Shown: positions 18,306 through 27,901 of the stretch, piece by piece
Layout of the letters: every line of letters begins with the position of its first letter
Position numbering within the stretch: position 1 is the stretch's first letter
Source of the DNA: GCA-2693325 sp036343635
Lineage (GTDB): Bacteria; Latescibacterota; UBA2968; UBA8231
Direction: 5' to 3'
Assembly: GCA_036343635.1 (NCBI GenBank)
Contig: JAYYVF010000002.1
Location: 1 to 50,125, forward strand
Length of the DNA: 50,125 nucleotides
The notes under the pieces: generated by a model
Databases searched by the model: none
The model's input: the letters and a program-made list of their open reading frames with translations, nothing else
What the model was told of the DNA's origin: nothing
Made by a program: the position numbers and the translations under genes

Positions 18306-21300
18306 ATGTTTGATACATTGGTGAAAAAACTTTTTGGATCGCAGTCAGATAGAGATTATAAAAAATCTTTACCTACTGTTGAGTTGGTAAACCAACTCGC
18401 AGACCAAATGAACAACCTTAGCGATAATGAGTTGCAGTTAAAAACAGCCGAATTCCGACAGCAACTAAGCCGTCGAGTTCAAAAGCAAAGTAATCGCATC
18501 AACGAAATAGAAGCAGAATTGATAAATGATTTGGAACCTGATATACGTGATCGCCTTAATGATGAATTGGACGACCTTGAACGTTCATCACGTGAACATG
18601 AAATCGAATTCCTAAATGAAATTATGCCAGAGGCATTCGCCATGGTCAAAGAAGCCTGTAAGCGTTTGCAGGGGAGGCAATGGGACAGAGCAGGAGAGAT
18701 CGTCTCTTGGGAAATGATCCCATATGATGTACAAATATTCGGCGGCATAACTCTACATGGTGGTAAAATCGCTGAAATGGCTACTGGTGAAGGAAAAACG
18801 CTCGTCGCTACCATGCCACTTTTTCTAAATGCTATTCCCGAAAGAGGTACTCATTTAATTACTCATAACGAGTACCTTGCTCGCCGCGACGGTATGTGGA
18901 TGGGGCCCCTATTCAACTTTCTTGGGCTCTCTGTCGGCATAATTCAGGATATACATCAGACCGGCCATGATGCATTTCTACTCCCAAGGGTTGAAGGATC
19001 GCCAAACGAGTTTAAATGGGAAACTGTCGGTCACAAGGAGGCTTATGAGGCTGATATTGTTTATGCAACATGTTCTCAGGTAGGCTTCGATTATTTACGT
19101 GATAATATGGCAGTACGTACTGAAGATGTTATGCAGAGAGCTTTTAATTACGCCATTGTAGATGAAGCAGACAGCATCCTGATTGATGATGCTCGAACTC
19201 CGCTGATCCTGTCAGGCCCGGTACCAGATTCTACAAATCAATATTCTCAGATGAAACCATTGGTCCAAAAATTAATTCGGGCACAAACATCACTTGTAAA
19301 TAAAGTGGTAAACGAGGCCGAAAAACAAGCCCGTGCGGAGGGTGAATACGAGTACGAATTAGGAATTGAATTACTAAAAACAACTAGAGGAGCACCCAAA
19401 AACCGTCGCCTAATGAAAGTGCTGCAGGAGGAAGGTGTAAAAAGGCTCATTAATCGTGTTGAAGCTGATTATATGAGAGACAAAAATATGAGCGAAATTG
19501 ATGAACAACTCTATTTCGTTGTTGATGAACGGGCAAACACAATTGATCTAACAGAAAAAGGGCGAGACCTTCTATCGCCGGATGAACAAGCTTTGTTCGT
19601 TCTGCCCGACATCAGTTTAGAAATCGATGCAATTCGCAAAGACGAAAATATTGACGATGAAAACAGGCAACTCAAAGAAGAAGAGCGTCACCGAACATAT
19701 GCAGAGAAAAGCGAAGCAGTGCACAATATTAATCAGTTGATGAAAGCCTATACACTTTTCGAAAAAGACGTCCAATATATGGTGAGTGATGATGGCCGTG
19801 TTATTATCATCGACGAATCGACAGGGCGTCCTCAGCCTGGTCGTCGCTTTTCAGATGGTCTACATCAAGCTCTTGAAGCAAAAGAAGGCGTCAAATTGCA
19901 ACACGAAACCCAAACAATTGCTACGATTACTTTACAAAATCTTTTCCGGATGTATCACAAACTCTCCGGTATGACTGGAACCGCTGAAACTGAGGCTGGA
20001 GAACTTTGGGAAATCTACAAACTCGACGTCACGGTAATTCCTACCAATCGGCCAATTCGACGTGTTGACCACGAAGATTTAATCTATCGAACGCGCAAAG
20101 AAAAATTCCAAGCTATTATCGATGAAGTGGCGCGCCTACACGAGAAAAAACTACCCGTCTTAGTTGGGACAGCTTCGGTCGAAGCATCCGAGCTATTAAG
20201 CCGCATGATGACACGGCGAGGGATCAAACACCAATTACTTAATGCTCGCTATCATGAGAAAGAAGCTCAGATCGTTACAGATGCTGGCCTATCCGGAGCA
20301 GTAACGATAGCAACCAACATGGCAGGCCGCGGTACTGACATAAAGTTAGCCTCGGACGTAGTACGTATTGATCGTGACATCATTGAATCCGACAAGACAC
20401 TATATGATAAATTGCCTTCACAAAAAGCGTTACGACAGCATCTAATCGATGAGCCTAGCGGGCTTCAGGTTATTGGCACAGAGCGCCATGAAGCCCGCCG
20501 TATCGATCGCCAATTACGTGGGCGTTCCGGTAGACAAGGTGACCCTGGGTCATCTCGTTTCTTCTTATCCTTAGAAGATGATCTCATGCGCCTTTTCGGT
20601 TCGGATAGAATCGCAAGCGTTATGGACCGTCTGGGAGCTGAAGAAGGAGAAGTAATTGAGCATTCAATGGTGACAAAATCTATAGAGCGAGCTCAGAAGA
20701 AGGTTGAAGCTCGAAACTTCGAGGTCAGAAAACACGTACTAGACTATGATGATGTAATGAATCAACAACGGCAGGTCATCTACAATCGACGCCACGATAT
20801 TTTAGAACGAGAAAGTGCCCACGAACTTATTCAAGAAATGATCAGTGAATGGATTGATTTTCTAATTCAAAACCATGCCGGTACCGACAGACACCCAGAG
20901 GAATGGGATTGGGAGGCAATGCAAATTGAGTTTGGAGGGACCTTTTATACTGGCTTTGACCTCTCCTCCACGCAACGAAGTGAGATTTCCTACGAGCAAT
21001 TGCGGGAGAATCTGGTCAATACTGCGGAAGAAGCCTACCAAAGACGTGTAAACACAGTGGGGATTGATACATTCCGGGAAATAGAAAAAGCCATCTCCCT
21101 TCACACTATTGATATCTGTTGGCAAGAACACCTACAGGAAATAGACGAACTTAAGGACGGAGTTGGTTTCGTTGGTGTGGGAGGGAAGAATCCCTTGATC
21201 GAATATAAAAAGGGTGCTTTCAGTATATTCGAACACCTTATCGACCGAATTAGCCAGGATACTCTAAAAAATCTTTTCCAACTTAGAATTGATGCAAACA

Positions 21301-21605
21301 CCTCACAGTTCGGACAACAACCTATTCCCCAAAATTACCGAGAAGAGCACAGAGACTCCACTAATATGGGATTCCGCAGCATCGACACCTCTACACCTCC
21401 TGAGAGCCAGACTCAAGGAGGCCTGCCCCTTTCCAAGTCAAATTCAAATAGGAATTCGGGACAACTAACAGCCTCTGGACCCGGGGACTCTACTGAAACC
21501 AGCCAAAAACAACCTGTTCGTGTTGATCCTAAGGTAGGACGAAACGATCCCTGTCCCTGTGGAAGTGGCAAAAAATTTAAGCGATGCCACGGTGTCAACG
21601 CTTGA
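18306..21605 (+). CDS. secA: Protein translocase ATPase SecA, long FCB-type form
   Basis: At 1099 residues it is about 200 longer than E. coli SecA. Walker A is M158-ATGEGKT-165 and Walker B DEAD is at 286-289, followed by DDARTPLILSG. An insertion of charged, helical sequence lies at about 325-460, between the first nucleotide-binding half and the FEKDVQYMV/TQTIATITLQNLF stretch, as is common in Bacteroidota and relatives. The second motor half has TNMAGRGTDIKL and ERHEARRIDRQLRGRSGRQGD. The C-terminus is a zinc SEC-C motif with C1083, C1085, C1094 and H1095. It drives Sec-dependent export through SecYEG. It closes the rib-nusB run, nine bases after nusB. Confidence 0.98.
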   Translation: MFDTLVKKLFGSQSDRDYKKSLPTVELVNQLADQMNNLSDNELQLKTAEFRQQLSRRVQKQSNRINEIEAELINDLEPDIRDRLNDELDDLERSSREHEIEFLNEIMPEAFAMVKEACKRLQGRQWDRAGEIVSWEMIPYDVQIFGGITLHGGKIAEMATGEGKTLVATMPLFLNAIPERGTHLITHNEYLARRDGMWMGPLFNFLGLSVGIIQDIHQTGHDAFLLPRVEGSPNEFKWETVGHKEAYEADIVYATCSQVGFDYLRDNMAVRTEDVMQRAFNYAIVDEADSILIDDARTPLILSGPVPDSTNQYSQMKPLVQKLIRAQTSLVNKVVNEAEKQARAEGEYEYELGIELLKTTRGAPKNRRLMKVLQEEGVKRLINRVEADYMRDKNMSEIDEQLYFVVDERANTIDLTEKGRDLLSPDEQALFVLPDISLEIDAIRKDENIDDENRQLKEEERHRTYAEKSEAVHNINQLMKAYTLFEKDVQYMVSDDGRVIIIDESTGRPQPGRRFSDGLHQALEAKEGVKLQHETQTIATITLQNLFRMYHKLSGMTGTAETEAGELWEIYKLDVTVIPTNRPIRRVDHEDLIYRTRKEKFQAIIDEVARLHEKKLPVLVGTASVEASELLSRMMTRRGIKHQLLNARYHEKEAQIVTDAGLSGAVTIATNMAGRGTDIKLASDVVRIDRDIIESDKTLYDKLPSQKALRQHLIDEPSGLQVIGTERHEARRIDRQLRGRSGRQGDPGSSRFFLSLEDDLMRLFGSDRIASVMDRLGAEEGEVIEHSMVTKSIERAQKKVEARNFEVRKHVLDYDDVMNQQRQVIYNRRHDILERESAHELIQEMISEWIDFLIQNHAGTDRHPEEWDWEAMQIEFGGTFYTGFDLSSTQRSEISYEQLRENLVNTAEEAYQRRVNTVGIDTFREIEKAISLHTIDICWQEHLQEIDELKDGVGFVGVGGKNPLIEYKKGAFSIFEHLIDRISQDTLKNLFQLRIDANTSQFGQQPIPQNYREEHRDSTNMGFRSIDTSTPPESQTQGGLPLSKSNSNRNSGQLTASGPGDSTETSQKQPVRVDPKVGRNDPCPCGSGKKFKRCHGVNA

Positions 21606-21642
21606 GAAAATTGAAAATTAGAATACAGAAACTTGTAATTAA

Positions 21643-23091
21643 ATGGAACTCTGGCAAACACTATGCTTATCTGTATACTGTATTATCGTAGCAACTCTAG
21701 GCGGCTACGGCATTCACCGATACAACTTACTCAAACTGTACCATAAGCATCACACCGATAAAACCAAACCCCTTATAAAATTCTCTACATTACCTTCGGT
21801 AACCATACAACTTCCACTTTATAATGAATTGCACGTTGCTAAAAGAGTAATAGAAGCAACGACTAGATTGGACTACCCACGCGACCGCCTCCACATCCAA
21901 GTTCTTGACGATTCAACGGATCAAACACAGAAATATGCCACCGAATCCTGCACACTTCTCACCCAAAAGGGATTCGACATATCATATCAACATCGTAACC
22001 ATCGATTAGGTTACAAGGCGGGAGCATTGGCTTCTGCGTTGAAGACCGTAGATAGTCCGTTCATACTAGTACTAGATGCAGATTTTATTCCACCAGCTAA
22101 CCTTTTAAAAAAAACGGTACACTATTTTTCGGACCCTAAAGTAGGTATGGTTCAAACGCGGTGGGGACATCTAAACCGATCACATTCCCTATTAACAAGA
22201 ATCCAATCAATTTTTTTAGATGGGCACTTTGTAATAGAGCACACAGCAAGAAGCTCCTCAGGTCGTTTTTTTAATTTTAATGGAACCGCAGGAATTTGGC
22301 GTAGAGAGGCTATCATTGACTCAGGAGGCTGGGAACACGATACGCTGACAGAGGACTTAGATCTTAGCTATAGAGCACAACTAAGAGGATGGCGTTTCAT
22401 ATATTTACGTGACATAGAAGTACCTGGAGAAATACCTATAGAAATAAGCAGTTTCAAATCACAACAACAACGATGGACTAAGGGAGCTGTTCAAGTCTCA
22501 AAAAAAATTCTACCACGCATTTGGCGTAGTAAATTCCAAAACAAGGTCAAAATTGAGGCTACGTTGCATCTCACCGCTAATATTTGTTATCCATTAATGT
22601 TAGCGATGGCTTTGTTAACTATTCCAATATTGGGAATCCGCCAGCAAATAGGTTGGATAAGAATCTTTATAATTGACCTGCCACTATTTGCTTTTTCTAC
22701 AGTTGCGATATCAAGTTTCTACCTAAGTGCGCAACGCGAGCTCTATAATGATTGGAAAAAACAGATAAAGCTCCTACCATTGCTTATGGCCATCGGCATG
22801 AGCCTTTGTATCAGCAATACTAGGGCAGTTGTCGAAGGCTGGTTAGGTATCCAAACACCATTCGAACGCACCCCCAAATATGGGGTAAGGAATAAAGAAC
22901 TTGGACCACTTAAACGTTTGTATACAAAAACGCATCAGGTGACAGCCTTTCTTGAATTAGCCATGGCCGGTTATTTCTCCTTTGCAATATATTTAGCCTG
23001 GCATACTAGCCTGTACCTTGGTTTGCCTTTCTTGATATTGTTCCATATCGGCTTTCTATACACCGGTTTACTCTCTATAAGGGGCAAATAA
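21643..23091 (+). CDS. Family 2 glycosyltransferase, cellulose-synthase-like (processive, membrane-bound)
   Basis: A 482-residue membrane protein. An N-terminal transmembrane helix (about 5-24) is followed by a GT-A domain: D89-D90 in VLDDSTD, the metal-binding D145-A-D147, T236-EDLD-240 and the Q274-QQ-RW-278 motif of processive beta-glycan synthases. Four or five hydrophobic segments follow between about 305 and 480. It resembles the CslA/glucomannan-type beta-glycosyltransferases. It probably makes a beta-linked envelope or exopolysaccharide from a nucleotide sugar. It starts 37 bases after secA and ends before a strong hairpin. The sugar used cannot be told. Confidence 0.88.
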   Translation: MELWQTLCLSVYCIIVATLGGYGIHRYNLLKLYHKHHTDKTKPLIKFSTLPSVTIQLPLYNELHVAKRVIEATTRLDYPRDRLHIQVLDDSTDQTQKYATESCTLLTQKGFDISYQHRNHRLGYKAGALASALKTVDSPFILVLDADFIPPANLLKKTVHYFSDPKVGMVQTRWGHLNRSHSLLTRIQSIFLDGHFVIEHTARSSSGRFFNFNGTAGIWRREAIIDSGGWEHDTLTEDLDLSYRAQLRGWRFIYLRDIEVPGEIPIEISSFKSQQQRWTKGAVQVSKKILPRIWRSKFQNKVKIEATLHLTANICYPLMLAMALLTIPILGIRQQIGWIRIFIIDLPLFAFSTVAISSFYLSAQRELYNDWKKQIKLLPLLMAIGMSLCISNTRAVVEGWLGIQTPFERTPKYGVRNKELGPLKRLYTKTHQVTAFLELAMAGYFSFAIYLAWHTSLYLGLPFLILFHIGFLYTGLLSIRGK

Positions 23092-23132
23092 TTACTTGAG
23101 GCAGGACATCGTTTTCATATAAATAGTCACAA

Positions 23133-23166
23133 AAATACCGGCTTGCCCAATGGCAACCCGGTATTT
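23133..23166. terminator. Hairpin terminator between convergent genes
   Basis: Outer arms AAATACCGG (23133-23141) and CCGGTATTT (23158-23166) pair perfectly. Inner arms TTGCC and GGCAA pair around the loop CAAT, with one C-C mismatch between. The A-rich outer arm on one side and T-rich on the other make it usable by transcripts from both directions: the glycosyltransferase on the plus strand and the lipoprotein gene on the minus strand. Confidence 0.75.
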
Positions 23167-23183
23167 CCTCTACTGTCTTCTTA

Positions 23184-23669
23184 TTATTTAGACCACTCAA
23201 GTAAAAGTGGATCCACAATTTTTTGACGACTCCACAATAAATCGAGAGCTCCATAATGTAATTTCGTAAGTTTTTCTATATGACGAACACCAATGGCAAC
23301 GTTTCCCCGCTCACGCTTTAGTACACGACCTTGATCCGCAGCAAGCCTGATTGCATCCTGCATTTTGGTCAGATACAGGTTATGCGTAACGCGGAGCTCT
23401 CTGTATGATAATGTAGCTGGATCAATTTCCCCCAATTTCCCAACATATTCTGCAATGAGATCCCGAGCTTGCTGCAAATCCTCAGGTTGCATTTGGAAAC
23501 TCGGGTCATCTAACGTCTCAATCCATTTAACAACTTCTCCATTAGAATTACCTAACACAGCTAGTTTTTTAACATAGCTGACTAACTCCTTTCGCTCTTC
23601 CTCATCCTTACCACATCCATAAATCCCTATACCTGCAACAACAATAAACAATATTATTTTATTCAGCAT
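23184..23669 (-). CDS. Small predicted lipoprotein of unknown function
   Basis: I start this 161-residue protein at ATG 23669, because AGGGAGGG lies about four bases upstream; a longer in-frame version starts at 23696. The N-terminus MLNKIILFIVVAGIGIYGC is a short lipoprotein signal, although glycine-isoleucine-tyrosine-glycine before the cysteine is a loose lipobox. The rest is helical and charged, with two predicted amphipathic stretches (about 30-100 and 105-160), and no domain I recognise. It stands alone between the glycosyltransferase and purC. Confidence 0.7.
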   Translation of the reverse strand: MLNKIILFIVVAGIGIYGCGKDEEERKELVSYVKKLAVLGNSNGEVVKWIETLDDPSFQMQPEDLQQARDLIAEYVGKLGEIDPATLSYRELRVTHNLYLTKMQDAIRLAADQGRVLKRERGNVAIGVRHIEKLTKLHYGALDLLWSRQKIVDPLLLEWSK

Positions 23670-23786
23670 CTTACCCTCCCTCTGGGTGTACCGCATAAAT
23701 TCAAACTAATCAAGGACAAAAGCATTTCCACGGTTTTCCAAGATACGCCCCTAGGGTGGTAAAATCAAGTTACACCGCTAAAGGTA

Positions 23787-23814
23787 TTGACGAACAAGTG
23801 TCCAATCCTAATAT
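23787..23814 (+). promoter_or_regulatory. Promoter of purC
   Basis: TTGACG (23787-23792) and TAATAT (23809-23814) are 16 bases apart. The predicted start near 23821 lies about 40 bases before the purC ATG at 23860. Confidence 0.55.
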
Positions 23815-23859
23815 TTGCGGCACGTTAACAAAAGGATTCATGAGGAGTTAGAAAAAAAT

Positions 23860-24825
23860 ATGATTACTCGGAACCAACTTCAAGGTCAGTTAGGCAACTG
23901 CCTAATCGAAGCTCATTTTAACGAATGGCAACACCTGTACAAAAAGGGCAAAGTGCGCGATATGTACCTCTTGCCCAATAAACGTATTCTTATTACTACC
24001 GATCGACAAAGCGCTTTCGATCACGTGCTCGGTGCCATACCTTTGAAAGGGCAAGTGCTCAATCGTATGGCACAATATTGGTTTGAACAATGCAGCGATA
24101 TTGCCCCTAACATGGTTCTTGACGTTCCTGACGGGAACGTCACTATTGCCCGGGAACTCCAGATTCTTCCTGTTGAAGTTGTGGTTCGAAAATATCTTAC
24201 AGGGTCATCAGACACTGCGATATGGACTCATTACGAAAGAGGAGTTCGAGATTACTGCGGTCACCAATTGCCCAATGGCATGATAAAAAATCAACCTTTT
24301 GAACAAGCTATAATAACACCAACAACAAAGGATGACATCCACGACGAACTAATCTCACGCACCGAAATTCTACAACAAAAACTTGTAGATCCTGAAATAT
24401 GGGAACGCGTGGAAAATATAGCCCTAAGGTTATTTGCTCGAGGTGAGGAGCTCGCTTCTAAACAAGGACTTATCCTCGTAGACACTAAATACGAAATGGG
24501 CCTCGACAATGAAGGGAATGTTACTTTAGCAGATGAAATCCATACACCCGACTCTTCACGTTTTTGGATCAAAGATAGCTATGAAGAACGGCATAATCGC
24601 GGAGAAGAGCCCGAAAGTCTCGATAAGGAATTTCTACGCCTATGGCTTCGAGAAAAAGGGATTTCAGATGACAACATTCCAGAATTAGATGACGAGATAC
24701 GAATACAAGTTGCCGAACGCTACATTGACCTCTATCAGCGCGTAACTGGACAGAAATTTGAAGCAGAACTCGAGGACGTGCCAATTTTAGAACGGATAAA
24801 AGAACGGATTGAACACCACTTTTGA
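23860..24825 (+). CDS. purC: Phosphoribosylaminoimidazole-succinocarboxamide synthase (SAICAR synthetase)
   Basis: I choose ATG 23860, giving 321 residues; an upstream TTG at 23815 would add 15 residues overlapping the promoter. A GAGGAG stretch lies 12 bases upstream. Family motifs are YKKGKVRDMY, TTDRQSAFDH, LPVEVVVRKYLTGSS and LADEIHTPDSSRFW, the last being a classic PurC signature. The length fits the longer eukaryote/bacterial form with a C-terminal helix. It ligates aspartate to CAIR in purine synthesis. The gene appears monocistronic. Confidence 0.96.
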   Translation: MITRNQLQGQLGNCLIEAHFNEWQHLYKKGKVRDMYLLPNKRILITTDRQSAFDHVLGAIPLKGQVLNRMAQYWFEQCSDIAPNMVLDVPDGNVTIARELQILPVEVVVRKYLTGSSDTAIWTHYERGVRDYCGHQLPNGMIKNQPFEQAIITPTTKDDIHDELISRTEILQQKLVDPEIWERVENIALRLFARGEELASKQGLILVDTKYEMGLDNEGNVTLADEIHTPDSSRFWIKDSYEERHNRGEEPESLDKEFLRLWLREKGISDDNIPELDDEIRIQVAERYIDLYQRVTGQKFEAELEDVPILERIKERIEHHF

Positions 24826-25057
24826 AGATTTGGTTTCCACTCAATTAAATAACCTAAACATCAAACATATCTATGCTTAAGAATATCTTCAGAGGACTTA
24901 TTGTTTTGCGATTAACAACGTCTCCCCGTATGCCCAGTGTAGGGACGATAATCGCTTACTGGCAAAACACTCTTTATACGCATACGATATCCTGCTATGA
25001 CGTCCGATTGCATCAGAGTCGCATGAAGCAGAATTTGAATATAATCTTTCCATTTTA

Positions 25058-25336
25058 ATGTTACATAGACAGCTACAAAATGCACTTGAAGAAATATTTG
25101 GTGTCAAATTTGTAGCTGGCGCTCTTAAGAATAATAAGCTTGCGCATGACGTACTCTACGATCGTCCAAACGACTTTAAGCAAGCCATTCTCAAATTCGG
25201 AAAGTTGAATTATCGCGACGAACATACAGAATACATAGAGAAGATAGACTACGATTTAAAAATCGCCCTAATCTGTTCTTTGTTACACAACGATACTCGT
25301 GAACTTGTTAGTGAACTGGGTTTAAATTACCTATGA
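25058..25336 (+). CDS. Small protein of unknown function, coupled to rhaB
   Basis: A 92-residue product with no domain I recognise; it is charged and probably alpha-helical. Its TGA overlaps the rhaB ATG as ATGA (25333-25336), which argues for a real, translationally coupled gene. Against this, no Shine-Dalgarno precedes ATG 25058. The same frame is open further upstream until an in-frame TGA at 24998-25000 and reads protein-like on both sides of it, so this could be the tail of a broken longer gene. A 61-codon ORF at 24873-25058 in another frame looks like chance. Confidence 0.5.
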   Translation: MLHRQLQNALEEIFGVKFVAGALKNNKLAHDVLYDRPNDFKQAILKFGKLNYRDEHTEYIEKIDYDLKIALICSLLHNDTRELVSELGLNYL

Positions 25337-26805
25337 AAACACGCAACTTCCTAGCACTTGATTTAGGTGCCGAGAGCGGACGTGCCATCTTAGGACGTAT
25401 TGCTGGTGAACGCCTTGAGCTTAATGAAGTACACCGTTTCAGCAACCATCCGGTCCACGTAGGCAACAGATATTACTGGAATCCACTGAGTCTATTTGCT
25501 GAAATGAAAAATGGGCTCGCCATCGCAGAAACATCATACAATATCTCCTTGGATGCCATAGGCATAGATTCCTGGGGAGTCGACTTCGCCTTATTAGATA
25601 AAAATGATGCTCTATTAGATAATCCACGTAACTATCGTGATCCTCGGACCGATGGCTTCCCTCAGAAAGCCTTTGAAGAAGTTCCTCGATCAGATATTTT
25701 CGCCCAAACTGGTATTCAGTTTTTGAATATTAATACCCTTTATCAATTGCTATCGATGCGTGGCTCGGCATGTTTAGATACCGCCAATACAATGCTTATG
25801 ATGGCAGACCTATTCAACTTCTATTTCACCGGTAGTAAAACTACCGAGTTTTCTAATGCGACAACCACACAGATGTTCAATCCAAGCACTGGAACATGGG
25901 CCTATGATCTACTAAATAGGTTCCAACTTCCAACAAGTTTTTTACCAGTTATTGTTGAACCCGGGACAAAAATTGGAACCCTGCGCGGTTCAATACAAAA
26001 CGAGTTAAATTCCACCAACATCCCATTTATAGCACCTGCGACACATGATACTGGATCTGCTGTGGCGGCAATACCCAGCCAAAAAGATCCGAGAGACCTC
26101 ATCTATATTAGTTCCGGAACCTGGTCTCTTATGGGTGTCCAAATCGAAAAGCCAATACTTACCCATCAAGCCCTAGAGCACAATTTCACAAATGAAGGCG
26201 GCGTAGGACACACTTTTAGGTTTCTAAAAAACATCATGGGGCTATGGATCGTTCAAGAATGTCGTCGCACATGGAATAAAACAGGTGCGACATTTGATTA
26301 TGATCAATTGATTAATGCTGCAGAAAACGCAACACCTTTTGCTGCCCTATTTGACCCAGATGACCAGCGTTTTTTACCCCCAGGCAACATGCCCGAGCGA
26401 CTAAAAAAATATTGGATAGAGTCAGAACAAAAGGTTGTAGATTCACCCGGTGGTATTATACGTTCCACATTGGAAAGTCTATCCTTAAAATACAGATATA
26501 CCTCTGAATCCATAGAGCGTATTCTACAGCGGCATTTTGATGTGATACATATTGTGGGTGGTGGCATTCAAAACGAACTATTATGTCAATTTACAGCTAA
26601 TGCTACAAGGAAAACTGTAATCGCAGGTCCTGTTGAAGCTACTGCCATTGGCAATATAATGGTCCAGGCTATGGGTGTTAATGAAGTATCCAATATCGAT
26701 CAAGCTCGTCAAATCATACACAATTCATTTATCCCCAATATATACACCCCCATCGAAAGCGAAATTTGGGACTCCGCCTACGAAAAATTTGTTTCTCTGA
26801 TTTAA
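25333..26805 (+). CDS. rhaB: Rhamnulokinase
   Basis: A 490-residue FGGY-family sugar kinase. The N-terminal phosphate motif LDLGAESGRAI, IDSWGVDFALL, PRNYRDPRT and the C-terminal GGGIQNELLCQFTANA with AGPVEATAIGN match rhamnulokinase rather than xylulokinase or glycerol kinase. It phosphorylates L-rhamnulose at C1 after isomerisation of L-rhamnose, in the cytoplasm. The isomerase and aldolase are not in the window. The small unknown gene just upstream overlaps its start by four bases. Confidence 0.92.
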   Translation: MKTRNFLALDLGAESGRAILGRIAGERLELNEVHRFSNHPVHVGNRYYWNPLSLFAEMKNGLAIAETSYNISLDAIGIDSWGVDFALLDKNDALLDNPRNYRDPRTDGFPQKAFEEVPRSDIFAQTGIQFLNINTLYQLLSMRGSACLDTANTMLMMADLFNFYFTGSKTTEFSNATTTQMFNPSTGTWAYDLLNRFQLPTSFLPVIVEPGTKIGTLRGSIQNELNSTNIPFIAPATHDTGSAVAAIPSQKDPRDLIYISSGTWSLMGVQIEKPILTHQALEHNFTNEGGVGHTFRFLKNIMGLWIVQECRRTWNKTGATFDYDQLINAAENATPFAALFDPDDQRFLPPGNMPERLKKYWIESEQKVVDSPGGIIRSTLESLSLKYRYTSESIERILQRHFDVIHIVGGGIQNELLCQFTANATRKTVIAGPVEATAIGNIMVQAMGVNEVSNIDQARQIIHNSFIPNIYTPIESEIWDSAYEKFVSLI

Positions 26806-27064
26806 ATTATCATAGGGGTAGACAATACATGCATTATCCCCTCTTCCAACTACCAAGACCTCTAAATACATTAGAGACTAAAAGAGACTAAATAAATATT
26901 CTCAGCTAAAGATCATTGCAAAATCTCATTTTTGAATCCTAAGTCAAACTTGATGAGGAGCACCAAATCTCTTTTCTTATTTTAGTACCTAAATAGAAGC
27001 TCTTATAACCACTATCTCTAGGTAGTAAGAACTTCGAATTCAAAGCATGCGATCAGAGGCCTAA

Positions 27065-27895
27065 GTGCGTTACAACCTAGCTGACTTGCACACCCATTCC
27101 ATTTGCTCCGACGGCTTGCGTACGCCGACCCAAGCCGTCCGGGAAGCTCATGATGCAGGACTACGAGCACTAAGTCTCACCGACCACGATACCGTTGAGG
27201 GCACAGAGGAAGCAATAGATGCAGGCAAAGACTTAGGTGTAGAGGTAATCCCTGGTAGCGAGTTGAGTGCCCACGTGGGCGACCGTGAAGTACATTTATT
27301 GGCCTACCTCATTGACTGGAAAAACAAAAGGTTAAACGAAAGTTTGAACCGAATACATGAAGTCCGACGCCAAAGAGGAATTGCTATAGTTGAACGATTA
27401 ACAAATATGGGAATTTCCGTAACAGTTGATGAGATTCTTACACAGGCAAATGGCAGCCCTTTAGGACGTCCCCATATAGCCTCTGTTCTAGTTAATAAAG
27501 GTGTAGTCGCAAATAAAGATGAGGCGTTTTTGCGTTTTTTAGGTGATCGCGCTCCTGCTTTCCAATCTAAACCACACATCCCTGCCAAAAATGTTATTGC
27601 GTTAGTTCATCAATCTGGTGGAATTGTAGTGCTGGCGCATCCCGGCCATAGTCTACCGGACGTCGTTTTTTCGCAATTAGTCGCCGCAGGACTCGATGGA
27701 ATTGAAATCTACCACCCATCGCATCAACCACCTCAGATAGAATTCTATACACAATTAGCTGTGCAGAACAAATTAGTTATGTCTGGCGGTTCAGATAGCC
27801 ATGGTGATGAACACGGTACCAATATCGGGGATTTCGGTATAGGCTATGAAGCTATAGATGCAATGAGGGCGCGTGCCGAACGTTATTCCCTATAG
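27065..27895 (+). CDS. PHP-domain phosphoesterase (YciV/RNase AM-like)
   Basis: A 276-residue protein with GTG start and AGAGG about six bases upstream. PHP metal-binding motifs are visible: DLHTHSICSDG near the N-terminus, SLTDHDTVEG, PGSELSA, VVLAHPGH, and the C-terminal SGGSDSHGDEHG. This arrangement matches the stand-alone family of 3',5'-nucleotide bisphosphate phosphatases / 5'-3' RNase AM, not the polymerase-associated PHP. It is followed after six bases by the secreted propeller gene. The precise substrate is inferred from family. Confidence 0.9.
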   Translation: MRYNLADLHTHSICSDGLRTPTQAVREAHDAGLRALSLTDHDTVEGTEEAIDAGKDLGVEVIPGSELSAHVGDREVHLLAYLIDWKNKRLNESLNRIHEVRRQRGIAIVERLTNMGISVTVDEILTQANGSPLGRPHIASVLVNKGVVANKDEAFLRFLGDRAPAFQSKPHIPAKNVIALVHQSGGIVVLAHPGHSLPDVVFSQLVAAGLDGIEIYHPSHQPPQIEFYTQLAVQNKLVMSGGSDSHGDEHGTNIGDFGIGYEAIDAMRARAERYSL

Positions 27896-27901
27896 TTCCC
27901 C

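Noticed and set aside
24873..25058. 61-codon plus-strand ORF between purC and the small gene
   Set aside because: No ribosome-binding site, no protein-like pattern, and a different frame of the same DNA reads better.
26873..26892. Tandem repeat of AGAGACTAAA (two copies)
   Set aside because: Only two copies in an A-rich gap; no sign of a regulatory or mobile role.
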